51,995 bases of DNA, from the NCBI GenBank assembly GCA_910579675.1, contig CAJTUF010000021.1:1-51995 (forward strand). The letters run 5' to 3'. Shown one piece after another: positions 32,748-41,527 of this stretch (its first letter is position 1; each line of letters starts with the position of its first letter). The notes under the pieces are model-generated. The model was not told where the DNA came from. It did not search any database and saw only the letters and a program-made list of their open reading frames with translations. Source of the stretch: an uncultured Muribaculaceae bacterium (GTDB lineage Bacteria > Bacteroidota > Bacteroidia > Bacteroidales > Muribaculaceae). A program made the translations under genes and the position numbers.

Positions 32748-33791
32748 ATGACCCCTGTTGTCAATACCGATCAGCGCCCCGTGGTGCTTGTGATCCGCCT
32801 ATCAGCTCTCGGCGACGTAGCCCTGTCGGCAGGCGTAGTCGAACGGGCAGCCCAGCGCCATCCCGAAGTGCGCTTTGTCATGGTCACGCGCAAGCAGTTT
32901 GCCCCGTTTTTCCCATCGGTCGAGGTCTACGCTCCCGACCTGAAAGGGCGCCATAAAGGAGTGGCCGGCATCATACGTCTGGCCGGCGACCTGCAGAGGG
33001 CCTACAGCCCCGTGGCAGTGGCCGACCTCCACGACGTGATCCGCACCCGGCTGCTCCGCATGTTGCTGCACCATAAAGGCGCATCAGATGTGGCGGTGAT
33101 CGACAAGTGCAGGGCCATGCGCCGTCGTCTTGTCAAGGGCATCTCCAAAGAGCCCCTCCCCCACGTCACCCTGCGCTACGCCGCCGTGTTCACCGCCCTC
33201 GGTTTCGACCCCGGACCCGATGCATCACTCCCCCTCCCGTCGCCACAACGCCGCGAGCCGCTGGAGCCTGTGATAGGCATCGCGCCCTTTGCCGCCCATC
33301 CCGCCAAGACATATCCCTTCAATATGATGACAAAGATGGTGGAGCAGCTACGCGAAGCGCGCCCGGATGTACGGATATTCTGGTTCAGCGCCCCGGGAGC
33401 AGAAGCCGACAAGATAGCCTCTATAGCTCATGACGACGACACCATAGTGGCCCGGCTCAACCTGCCCGGCGGCCTTGGCGACGAGATTGAGCTCATGCGG
33501 AAAATGGCTTTTATGCTCACCATGGACTCGGGCAATATGCACATGGCCGCACTCGCCGGCACCCCTGCCGTGTCGGTGTGGGGACCCACTCGACCAAGCG
33601 CTGGATTTCAGGGTCTCACATCGCCCGACGACTGCAACATCACGGCCCCTATCATATGCAGCCCCTGCTCCATCTACGGCAATAAATATTGCCGCAAGGT
33701 ATCCACAAAGGGATTCATTCCTTGCCTCGTGGCCATACCTCCCCACATGATTGTCCGACATATCCTCCCCATGCTTCCCCCTCCGCGATGA
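32748..33791 (+). CDS. Glycosyltransferase family 9 (heptosyltransferase-like)
   Basis: GT9 enzymes transfer heptose or similar sugars onto lipopolysaccharide core at the cytoplasmic face. The 347-residue protein has the N-terminal VLVIRLSALGDVALSAGVVE and the C-terminal nucleotide-sugar binding region FMLTMDSGNMHMAALAGTPA, VSVWGPTRPSAGF. It ends with a short cysteine-bearing segment (CSPCSIYGNKYC) that is common in Bacteroidota members. Its stop overlaps the ruvB start in ATGA. Confidence 0.93.
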   Translation: MTPVVNTDQRPVVLVIRLSALGDVALSAGVVERAAQRHPEVRFVMVTRKQFAPFFPSVEVYAPDLKGRHKGVAGIIRLAGDLQRAYSPVAVADLHDVIRTRLLRMLLHHKGASDVAVIDKCRAMRRRLVKGISKEPLPHVTLRYAAVFTALGFDPGPDASLPLPSPQRREPLEPVIGIAPFAAHPAKTYPFNMMTKMVEQLREARPDVRIFWFSAPGAEADKIASIAHDDDTIVARLNLPGGLGDEIELMRKMAFMLTMDSGNMHMAALAGTPAVSVWGPTRPSAGFQGLTSPDDCNITAPIICSPCSIYGNKYCRKVSTKGFIPCLVAIPPHMIVRHILPMLPPPR

Positions 33792-34870
33792 GCAAGAAAA
33801 AAAATATCTCCGACGACTCCGCCGACGCAATAATGCCCGACGATTTCGACATCCGCGATGCCGCCGACAGCCGCCCCGCCGCCGACCGCGATCAGGACAA
33901 GGCCCTGCGCCCGGCCCGCTTCGACGATTTCAGAGGTCAGGCCAAGGTGGTCGAAAACCTGCGCATCTTCGTTGCCGCTGCACGCATGAGGGGCGAGCCG
34001 CTCGACCACACCCTGCTCTACGGGCCTCCGGGCCTCGGCAAGACCACTCTAAGCAACATCATTGCCAACGAGCTCGGCGTGGGATTCAAGGTCACCTCAG
34101 GCCCGGTGCTCGACAAGCCGGGCGACCTCGCCGGACTCCTCACCTCGCTTGAGGAAAACGATGTGCTGTTTATCGACGAGATCCATCGGCTGAGCCCCGT
34201 GGTGGAGGAGTATCTCTACCCCGCCATGGAAGATTTCCGCATCGACATCATGATCGACAAAGGCCCCGGCGCCCGATCGGTGCAGCTCGCCCTCTCGCCG
34301 TTCACCCTCATCGGAGCAACCACCCGGTCGGGGCTGCTCACATCGCCCATGCGCGCCCGTTTCGGCATCAACTGCTCCCTGGAATATTACGACCACGAGA
34401 CCCTTGAGCGAATCATTCTCCGGTCGGCGTCGCTGCTCCGCGTGGCATGCTCTGCCGAGGCTGCCCACGAGATAGCTATGCGGTCGCGCGGCACACCACG
34501 CATAGCCAACGCCCTGCTGCGCCGCGTGCGCGACTTCGCTCAGGTCAAGGGTTCGGGTAATATCGACCCTGAGATTGCACGCTATTCACTCGAAGCTCTG
34601 AAAATCGACCGTTATGGCCTCGACGAGACCGACAATAAGATTCTCCGCACAATAATATCAAAATTCAAAGGAGGCCCCGTCGGACTCTCGACCATAGCCA
34701 CCGCCCTCGGCGAAGATCCAGGCACAATCGAGGAGGTTTACGAACCTTTTCTCATCAAAGAGGGTTTTATTAACCGTACACCGAGAGGCCGCGAAGTGAC
34801 GGAACTCGCCTGGGCACATATTGCCGGCGGCGATAAGCGCGACTACCTCGGAGGACTCTTCGACGACTGA
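33788..34870 (+). CDS. ruvB: Holliday junction branch-migration helicase RuvB
   Basis: RuvB is the AAA+ motor that drives branch migration with RuvA. The protein of 360 residues has Walker A GPPGLGKTT at about 79-87, Walker B VLFIDEIHRLSP, the sensor IGATTRSGLL, the arginine-finger region SPMRARFGI, and the C-terminal winged helix (EPFLIKEGFINRTPRGREVT). An acidic N-terminal extension of about 35 residues precedes the conserved RPARFDDFRGQ. The start is placed at the ATGA overlap with the GT9 gene. Confidence 0.97.
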   Translation: MSKKKNISDDSADAIMPDDFDIRDAADSRPAADRDQDKALRPARFDDFRGQAKVVENLRIFVAAARMRGEPLDHTLLYGPPGLGKTTLSNIIANELGVGFKVTSGPVLDKPGDLAGLLTSLEENDVLFIDEIHRLSPVVEEYLYPAMEDFRIDIMIDKGPGARSVQLALSPFTLIGATTRSGLLTSPMRARFGINCSLEYYDHETLERIILRSASLLRVACSAEAAHEIAMRSRGTPRIANALLRRVRDFAQVKGSGNIDPEIARYSLEALKIDRYGLDETDNKILRTIISKFKGGPVGLSTIATALGEDPGTIEEVYEPFLIKEGFINRTPRGREVTELAWAHIAGGDKRDYLGGLFDD

Positions 34871-34906
34871 TTCATCACACTTCTTCACCCCCACCGCCAC
34901 ACCATC

Positions 34907-36391
34907 ATGGGTGCAATAAAAAATCTTGCCAAAGACACCATGGTCTACGGTGCCAGCAGCATCATAGGCCGGTTTCTCAACTGGTGTCTCGTCCCGCTCT
35001 ACACCATCGTATTCCCGGCCGGTGAGTATGGCGTGGTGACTTATGTGTATTCCATCACGGCCCTCGCCCTGGTGATTCTCATCTACGGCATGGAGACCGG
35101 ATTTTTCCGCTTCGCCAACCACGACCGCTACCCCGACCCGATGGAGGTCTACTCCACCTCCCTCATATCTCTGGCCGCCACTTCGGTGGCGTTCCTCATC
35201 GCGACGCTGTGCTTCATCAGGCCGGTGGCCGATTTTCTCCATTGTCCATCCCATCCGTCGTATGCCGCCATGATGGCCGCCGTGCTCGCCTGCGACGCCT
35301 TCACCGCCATACCATTCTGCTACCTGCGCTACCGCCGGCGCCCGCTGCGCTTCGCCTCCCTCAAGATCATAAGCATAGCCCTCAACATCGGCTTCAACCT
35401 CTTTTTCATCCTCCTCTGCCCCTGGCTCATGAAGCAGGCCCCGGGATGGGTCGACTGGTTCTACGACCCCGGATTCGGCATTGGCTATATCTTCCTGAGC
35501 AATCTCATCTCATCGGCCGTAGTGACCCTGCTGCTCCTGCCGGAGCTCACCGGATTCCGCTGGAGCTTCAACAAAGCCCTGTGGCGCGAAATGGTGGCCT
35601 ACTCATTCCCCCTGCTCATCCTCGGCATCGCCGGGATAATGAACCAGACCATCGACAAGCTCCTGCTCCCCTATCTCGTGGCCGACAAGGCCGACGCCAT
35701 GGCCCAGGTGGGCATCTACGGCGCCAACTACAAGATAGCAATCATCATGGTGATGTTTATCCAGGCATTCCGGTTTGCCTACGAGCCATTTATATTTGCC
35801 CGCGACCGCGAGAGCGGCTCCACCCGCAAGTATGCCGACGCCATGCGCTATTTCGTCATCTTCGGCCTCGTCATCTTTCTCGGAGTGATGTTTTATCTAC
35901 CGGTGATACGCTATTTCATCAGCCCCGCTTATTTCTCGGGCCTGAAAGTGGTGCCGGTGGTGATGATAGCCGAGCTCTTCTTCGGCATCTTCTTCAACCT
36001 CTCCCTCTGGTACAAGCTCACCGACAAGACCATCTGGGGCACATGGTTCTCGCTCATAGGTCTGGCCGTGACGCTGGTGCTCAACATCATCCTCGTGCCG
36101 GTGATGGGCTATATGGGTTGCGCATGGGCAGCCCTCGCTTGCTACACCGTGATGATGGTGCTCTCATGGCTCATCGGGCGCCGCAAGATGCCCATACCCT
36201 ACCCTACCGGACGCCTCTGCATCTATTTCGCTGCGGCAATGGCCCTCTACTTCCTGTCCGGCGCCATTGCCACTTCGAGCGAACTGCTCAATCTCGGAGT
36301 GCGCACCATCCTGCTCGCCGGCTTCATAGGCGCCGCTGTGCATTTCGAGCATATCCCTCTCCCTAACCTTTCCAAACTCAAGAAATCATGA
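34907..36391 (+). CDS. Polysaccharide flippase (Wzx/oligosaccharide exporter family)
   Basis: This polytopic inner-membrane protein of 494 residues is predicted to flip lipid-linked oligosaccharide to the periplasm. It has 12 to 14 membrane segments and the family's N-terminal pattern (TMVYGASSIIGRFLNWCLVP, then GEYGVVTYVYSITAL). The middle segment is YSFPLLILGIAGIMNQTIDK. It overlaps the next gene in ATGA, and a GT4 glycosyltransferase lies two genes on, which supports a role in surface glycan export. The exact cargo is not evident. Confidence 0.9.
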   Translation: MGAIKNLAKDTMVYGASSIIGRFLNWCLVPLYTIVFPAGEYGVVTYVYSITALALVILIYGMETGFFRFANHDRYPDPMEVYSTSLISLAATSVAFLIATLCFIRPVADFLHCPSHPSYAAMMAAVLACDAFTAIPFCYLRYRRRPLRFASLKIISIALNIGFNLFFILLCPWLMKQAPGWVDWFYDPGFGIGYIFLSNLISSAVVTLLLLPELTGFRWSFNKALWREMVAYSFPLLILGIAGIMNQTIDKLLLPYLVADKADAMAQVGIYGANYKIAIIMVMFIQAFRFAYEPFIFARDRESGSTRKYADAMRYFVIFGLVIFLGVMFYLPVIRYFISPAYFSGLKVVPVVMIAELFFGIFFNLSLWYKLTDKTIWGTWFSLIGLAVTLVLNIILVPVMGYMGCAWAALACYTVMMVLSWLIGRRKMPIPYPTGRLCIYFAAAMALYFLSGAIATSSELLNLGVRTILLAGFIGAAVHFEHIPLPNLSKLKKS

Positions 36392-37764
36392 GCTCATCCG
36401 TGGCCTCCCGTTTCAGCAACTTCTTTGTCAACTTCTTCTCCTTCACCGGCCAGCTCGTGCCGCAGCAGGAGGCGGAGCAGTCGATACGCGACGGCGTGTC
36501 GTTCAAGGGCACCAACATTGTGATCCTGATTCTGGCCATACTCATCGCATCGCTCGGCCTCAACACCAACTCGACGGCGGTGATAATAGGCGCCATGCTC
36601 ATCTCCCCGCTCATGGGCCCCATCATCGGATGCGGCCTCGGAATAGGGGTGCGCGATTTCGACCTCATCAAGCGCTCCCTGCGCAATCTCATCATGGCTG
36701 CGGGCTTCTCGGTGATCGCCTCCACCATCTATTTCCTCATCTCACCGGTCAACGAGCAACACTCGGAGCTGCTCGCCCGCACCTCTCCCACTATCTATGA
36801 TGTTCTCATCGGATTTGTAGGCGGTGGTGCCGGCATCCTCGCCATCGCATCGCGCAGCAAGGGCAATGTGATTCCGGGAGTGGCCATAGCCACCGCCCTC
36901 ATGCCGCCGCTCTGCACCGCAGGCTACGGCCTTGCCACTGCCCAGTTCACCTATTTCTTCGGTGCTTTCTACCTGTTCATCATCAATTCCATCTACATCG
37001 CCTTCTCTACCTTCATTGGAGTGAAGCTGATGCGCTATCAGCCTGTGGACACAGCCAATCCCGAGCGCTCCCGCAGGGTGATGAAATGGGTCTACTCTCT
37101 GGCCATCCTCACCATGCTCCCGTCGATCTATCTCACCATCAATATGCTCCGGGCCAACAAGCTCAATGTCGAGATAGAGCGGTTTGTCAACGACGAGTGC
37201 CGCTTCCCCCAGACTCAGGTGCTGTCTAAAAAACTCTACACCGACAATGGCCAGCGCTATCTCCAGCTCACCCTCATTGGCCAGACCCTCCCTGTCGACT
37301 CCCTCATCATGGCTCTCGAACCCCGCATGCGATATTACGATCTGGGCAATCTCAAGCTCGAGTTTCTGCAGGGTGGAGTGGCCTCGTCGGTGCGCGACGA
37401 CGCTTCGGAGTCAAATCTGCGCGACTTCTACCAGATCACCCAATCGACCATCACGCGCCAGCAGAGCGCCATCGACTCCCTCCGCACTCTCATAGGCAAG
37501 GAGAGAGCAGCTGCAGCCACTGCAGTCGAGATTGCCCCCGAGATCAGGGTGCTCTTCCCCCAGGTGAGCGACATTGCCGTGTCGCGCACGGTGTTTGCCG
37601 CTACAGCCCCCTCCGACGCCCACATGGCCACCGACACCGCTGTCGTGGCTATGGTATATCTCGCCAAGCCGCTCACTCGCGCCGAGCTCAAGCGCTTCAA
37701 CGAATATCTGTGCGCCCGCCTCAGCGTCCCGGCCATCGACATCATCCCCGTGTCGAAACCGTGA
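36388..37764 (+). CDS. DUF389 family membrane protein
   Basis: The 458-residue protein has an N-terminal membrane domain with the DUF389 signature (NTNSTAVIIGAMLISPLMGP, IIGCGLGIGV) and about six membrane segments to residue 250. A soluble C-terminal part with a predicted helical stretch follows (about 340-400, NLRDFYQITQSTITRQQSAI). The family is widespread but of unknown function. It is translationally coupled to the flippase gene (ATGA), although the two families are not generally linked. Confidence 0.88.
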   Translation: MSSSVASRFSNFFVNFFSFTGQLVPQQEAEQSIRDGVSFKGTNIVILILAILIASLGLNTNSTAVIIGAMLISPLMGPIIGCGLGIGVRDFDLIKRSLRNLIMAAGFSVIASTIYFLISPVNEQHSELLARTSPTIYDVLIGFVGGGAGILAIASRSKGNVIPGVAIATALMPPLCTAGYGLATAQFTYFFGAFYLFIINSIYIAFSTFIGVKLMRYQPVDTANPERSRRVMKWVYSLAILTMLPSIYLTINMLRANKLNVEIERFVNDECRFPQTQVLSKKLYTDNGQRYLQLTLIGQTLPVDSLIMALEPRMRYYDLGNLKLEFLQGGVASSVRDDASESNLRDFYQITQSTITRQQSAIDSLRTLIGKERAAAATAVEIAPEIRVLFPQVSDIAVSRTVFAATAPSDAHMATDTAVVAMVYLAKPLTRAELKRFNEYLCARLSVPAIDIIPVSKP

Positions 37765-37827
37765 ACCATCCCTGTCAATCCGTTTTCCCATACTTTCCGT
37801 AACCACTTACCCCCCTACATTCAACGC

Positions 37828-39120
37828 GTGGACCAGACCAAGCCCCTCCGTGTGACCTTCATCAGCCACTCCGACACCCTCGGCGGCGCTGCAATAGTAA
37901 CCTATCGCCTCATGCGTGCCCTAAGGCGTCAGGGCGTCGACGCTAAGATGGTGGTCTACACCAAGCTCACCGACGATCCCAATGTGAGCGTCATAGGCTC
38001 CCGATTCTTCCGCGGACTCAGGTTTCTGGCCGAACGCTTCCAGATCATGATGGCCAACGGATTCTCGCGCGAGAAGCTCTTCAAGGTGTCGACCGGCTCC
38101 ACCGGTTGCCGCGTCTACTCCCATCCCTGGGTCAAAGAGGCCGACGTGGTGTCGGTGGGATGGATCAATCAAGGCCTCGTGTCGATCAAGGGCATCAGGA
38201 AGCTCCACCGCATGGGCAAGCCCATCGTGTGGACCATGCACGACATGTGGTGCATGACAGGCATTTGCCATCACGCCTACGAATGTTCGGCCTATAAGCT
38301 CGACGGCTGCGGCAACTGCCAGTTTCTCGGCGGCCACTCCCCGGCCGACCTCTCCCGCCGCGTGTGGCTGAAGAAAAAAGAGATCTCCGAAAAGATCCCC
38401 ATGACCTTTGTGGCCGTGAGCCACTGGCTGGCCGACCGTGCACGCGAGAGCGTGCTCCTGCGCCGCCATCAGGTACATGTGATCCACAATGCATTCCCGG
38501 CCGACTACTATTCGCCCGACGCCCTTCCCGCCGACGGCTCCGATCCTCTGGCCGAGCTCGGGGCTGCCGAGCTGAGAGTGGTGATGTGTGCCGCCCGTAT
38601 TGACGACACCATCAAAGGACTCCCCTACGCCATCGACGCCCTCAATTACATCTTCGACAACTATCCCGATATTGCACGCCGCATGACCGTGATCTTTGTC
38701 GGCGAGCTGCGCGACCCCAACGCCCTCGACACCCTGCGCATGCCGAGCATATCGCTCGGCCGCGTCAACGACCCCGCCATCCTGCGCCGCATCTACGGCC
38801 ACTCGCAGGTGGTGCTCTCAACGTCGCTCTACGAAACTCTCGGAGGCACCCTCGTCGAAGGCCAGTCGATGGGATGCCTCCCCGTGACATTCGACCGCGG
38901 CGGACAGGTCGATGTGGTCACCCACAAAGTCAACGGATATGTGGCCGAATACAAAAACATCGAGTCGGTGGCCGAAGGCATCATATGGGCCTGCAATGCC
39001 AATATCGACCGCATGGAGCTTCACCGCTCAGTCGTCGAGCGCTTCTCATCAGTATCCATCGCCCGCCAATACACCGACCTCTTCCTCAAAGCAATAGAGG
39101 AGCGCCGACAAACGCGCTGA
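37828..39120 (+). CDS. Glycosyltransferase family 4
   Basis: This GT-B glycosyltransferase of 430 residues is likely to act in surface polysaccharide synthesis. The N-terminal domain has VTFISHSDTLGGAAIVTYRL, HDMWCMTGICHHAYEC and a cysteine cluster (CSAYKLDGCGNC) frequent in this Bacteroidota subgroup. The C-terminal donor-binding domain has VMCAARIDDTIKGL, SLYETLGGTLVEGQSMGCLP and VTHKVNGYVAEYKNIESVAE. The start is GTG at 37828, because similarity begins immediately after it. It is the last gene before the tandem repeat block. Confidence 0.9.
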   Translation: MDQTKPLRVTFISHSDTLGGAAIVTYRLMRALRRQGVDAKMVVYTKLTDDPNVSVIGSRFFRGLRFLAERFQIMMANGFSREKLFKVSTGSTGCRVYSHPWVKEADVVSVGWINQGLVSIKGIRKLHRMGKPIVWTMHDMWCMTGICHHAYECSAYKLDGCGNCQFLGGHSPADLSRRVWLKKKEISEKIPMTFVAVSHWLADRARESVLLRRHQVHVIHNAFPADYYSPDALPADGSDPLAELGAAELRVVMCAARIDDTIKGLPYAIDALNYIFDNYPDIARRMTVIFVGELRDPNALDTLRMPSISLGRVNDPAILRRIYGHSQVVLSTSLYETLGGTLVEGQSMGCLPVTFDRGGQVDVVTHKVNGYVAEYKNIESVAEGIIWACNANIDRMELHRSVVERFSSVSIARQYTDLFLKAIEERRQTR

Positions 39121-39180
39121 CACCCATCCGACACTTGTGCTGACACTCCATGAAGCATCCGATATACAATTGGCTATCAA

Positions 39181-40886
39181 CCGCTTGTAGGGATGCACCA
39201 CGGTGCATCCGCCCGGCGACGAAGGCAGCAGCGACGCGGGAGGCGCGTTAGCGCCCGAAGCCCCCTTGGGGGCGCACCTGACGGGTAGCCTGCGGCAAGA
39301 GCGCGCGTAGCCGCCGCAGCCGCAGGTCAGCGCGAGCCCCCCACGCCCTCGCTCAGCATCAGCCGAGCTCCCCACCGCGACGCCTGTGCCGCCCGCAGCA
39401 GAGGCGACGAGGGGATAGCGGCGGCATGGGAGGCGCGTAGCGCCCAAAGCCCCCTTGGGGGCGAACCTGACGGGTAGCCTGCGGCAAGAGCGCGCGTAGC
39501 CGCCGCAGCCGCAGGTCAGCGCGCCTCCCCACGCCATCGCTCAGCGTCAGCCGAGCCCCCACCGCGATGCCTGCCGCCCAAAGCAGAGGCGACGGGGGAG
39601 GGGCGCCGGGTGGGCGTCGCGGTGGCGGCTACTCCGGGGAGGCAGCCCTAATAAAAAACGACTCAACATCACCACAAGAGCAGATATTTCATTAGTTACC
39701 AGCCGCTTGTAGGGATGCACCACGGTGCATCCGCCCGGCGACGAAGGCAGCAGCGACGAGGGAGGCGCGTTAGCGCCCAAAGCCCCCTTGGGGGCGTACC
39801 TGACGGGTAGCCTGCGGCAAGAGCGCGCGTAGCCGCCGCAGCCGCAGGTCAGCGCGAGTCCCCCACGCCCTCGCTCAGCGTCAGCCGAGCTCCCCACCGC
39901 GACGCATGTGCCACCCGCAGCAGCGACTTGGCGAGGGCGACGCGGAGGCGCGTTAGCGCCCAAAGCCCCTTGGGGGCGCACCTGACGGGTAGCCTGCGGC
40001 AAGAGCGCGCGTAGCCGCCGCAGCCGCAGGTCAGCGCGACTCCCCGCGCCATCGCTCAGCGTCAGCCGAGCTCCCCACCGCGACGACCGTGCCGCCCGAA
40101 GGGGCTCGGCTGACGCTGAGCCTTTTTCTTTTTCGCGCCTTTATCCACGGGCTGCGGCGGCTACGCACGCTCTTGCCCGTGGCTACCAAACAGGTGCGCC
40201 GCCACGCGGCTTTGGGCGCTACGCGCCGGGTGGACGTCGCCGTGGCGGCTGCTCCGGGGAAGCAGCCCTAATAAAAAGCGACTCAACATCACCACAAAAG
40301 TAGATATTTCAATAGTTATCAGCCGCTTGTAGGGATGCACCACGGTGCATCCACCCAGCGACAAAGGCAGCAGCGACGCGGGAGGCGCGTTAGCGCCCGA
40401 AGCCCCCTTGGGGGCGAACCTGAAGGGTAGCCTGCGGCAAGAGCGCGCGTAGCCGCCGCAGCCGCAGGTCAGCGCGGAGTCCCGCGCCATCGCTCAGCGT
40501 CAGCCGAGCTCCCCACCGCGACACCCGTGCCGCCCAAAGCAGGGGCGACGAGGGGATGGGCGGCATGGGAGGCGCGTAGCGCCCAAAGCCCCCTTGGGGG
40601 CGAACCTGACGGGTAGCCTGCGGCAAGAGCGCGCGTAGCCGCCGCAGCCGCAGGTCAGCGCGGAGCCCCACGCCCTCGCTCAGCGTCAGCCGAGCTCCCC
40701 ACCGCGACGCCTGTGCCGCCCGAAGGGGCTCGGCTGACGCTGAGCCTTTTTCTTTTTCACACCTTTATCCACGGGCTGCGGCGGCTACGCACGCTCTTGC
40801 CCGTGGCTACCAAACAGGTGCGCTGCCACGCGGCTTTGGGCGCTACGCGCCGGGTGGGCGTCGCGGTGGCGGCTGCTCCGGGGAGT
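39181..40886 (+). repeat. Three tandem units of a GC-rich multi-hairpin repeat
   Basis: Units begin at 39181, 39704 and 40324 with CGCTTGTAGGGATGCACC, which opens a 9-bp palindrome (first copy 39190-39198 with 39201-39209). Units 1 and 2 end in a GGCT...AGCCCTA hairpin followed by a conserved AT-rich linker of about 50 bases (39651-39703, 40271-40323). Unit 3 runs into the O-methyltransferase stop. Each unit contains two copies of the 22-nt loop hairpin in reverse orientation, units 2 and 3 a third copy in forward orientation, and several GCTCAGCGTCAGCCGAGC motifs. Long open frames cross the block but carry only translated repeat. The block separates the convergent GT4 and aroQ-operon genes. 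Confidence 0.9.
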
Positions 40887-41527
40887 CAGCGGAGTGTGAT
40901 CAGCGTGAGGCCGTCGCGCAGGGGGAGGATAGCCACGGTGTCGACCGCCTCGTGGCGTGCCACATAGGCATTGAAGCGGCGTATGGCCTCGGTCTGAGCG
41001 TCGCGGGCGCCGGGATCGGCCACCTTGCCGTCCCAGAGGGTGTTGTCGGCTATGATGGTGGCGCCCGGAGCCATGAAGGGGAGCAACAGATCGAAATATT
41101 CGGTATAATGGCGCTTGTTGGCGTCGATATAAGCCATGTCCCACGGCCCGGAGGCGACGCTCACAGGCGCTATGAGCTCAAGCGCGTCGCCTATATGGAG
41201 CGTTATGTCGGCTCCGCGCGCCGAGGCGGCAAACCGCCCTGCTAACTCCGGCTCCATCTCGTCGTCGACTTCGATGGTGTGGAGCTGCGCCCCTGCAGGC
41301 ATCCCCTCGGCTATGGCGAGGGCCGAATAGCCGGTAAAGGTGCCGAGCTCAATGATGCGGCGCGGACGCACCATGCGTGTCAAGAGTTTCAGGATGCGTC
41401 CCTGCAGATGGCCCGAGCACATCCTCGGGTAGAGATGATGGAGATAGGTCGAGCGGTAGACCGCCTTGAGCTCCTCCGGCTCAGGCGATATGTTGGCCAG
41501 GATGTAATCTTCGAGTTGTTCGGTCAT
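40886..41527 (-). CDS. O-methyltransferase (class I SAM, caffeoyl-CoA type)
   Basis: The 213-residue protein is a cation-dependent O-methyltransferase. It shows the SAM motif IIELGTFTGYSALAIAEGM, the acidic DDEMEPELAGRFAASA, and WDMAYIDANKRHYTEYFDLL with the metal-binding aspartate, then IIADNTLWDGKV. The acceptor is unknown. It is the last gene of the aroQ-pyruvate kinase-methyltransferase operon, an order I recall from other Bacteroidales, and its start overlaps the kinase stop by four bases. Its stop codon lies in the end of the repeat block. Confidence 0.92.
   Translation of the reverse strand: MTEQLEDYILANISPEPEELKAVYRSTYLHHLYPRMCSGHLQGRILKLLTRMVRPRRIIELGTFTGYSALAIAEGMPAGAQLHTIEVDDEMEPELAGRFAASARGADITLHIGDALELIAPVSVASGPWDMAYIDANKRHYTEYFDLLLPFMAPGATIIADNTLWDGKVADPGARDAQTEAIRRFNAYVARHEAVDTVAILPLRDGLTLITLR

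Noticed and set aside
39049..40671. Several long open frames on the minus strand across the tandem repeat, with translated wording such as ALTCGCGGYARSCRRLP
   Set aside because: The frames are direct translations of the hairpin repeats, recur in several frames and at other repeat loci, and have no start context or promoter. GC-rich repeats without stop codons explain them.
39181..40886. CRISPR array
   Set aside because: Repeated motifs are long, occur in both orientations, have irregular spacing and repeated rather than unique spacers, and no cas genes are near.
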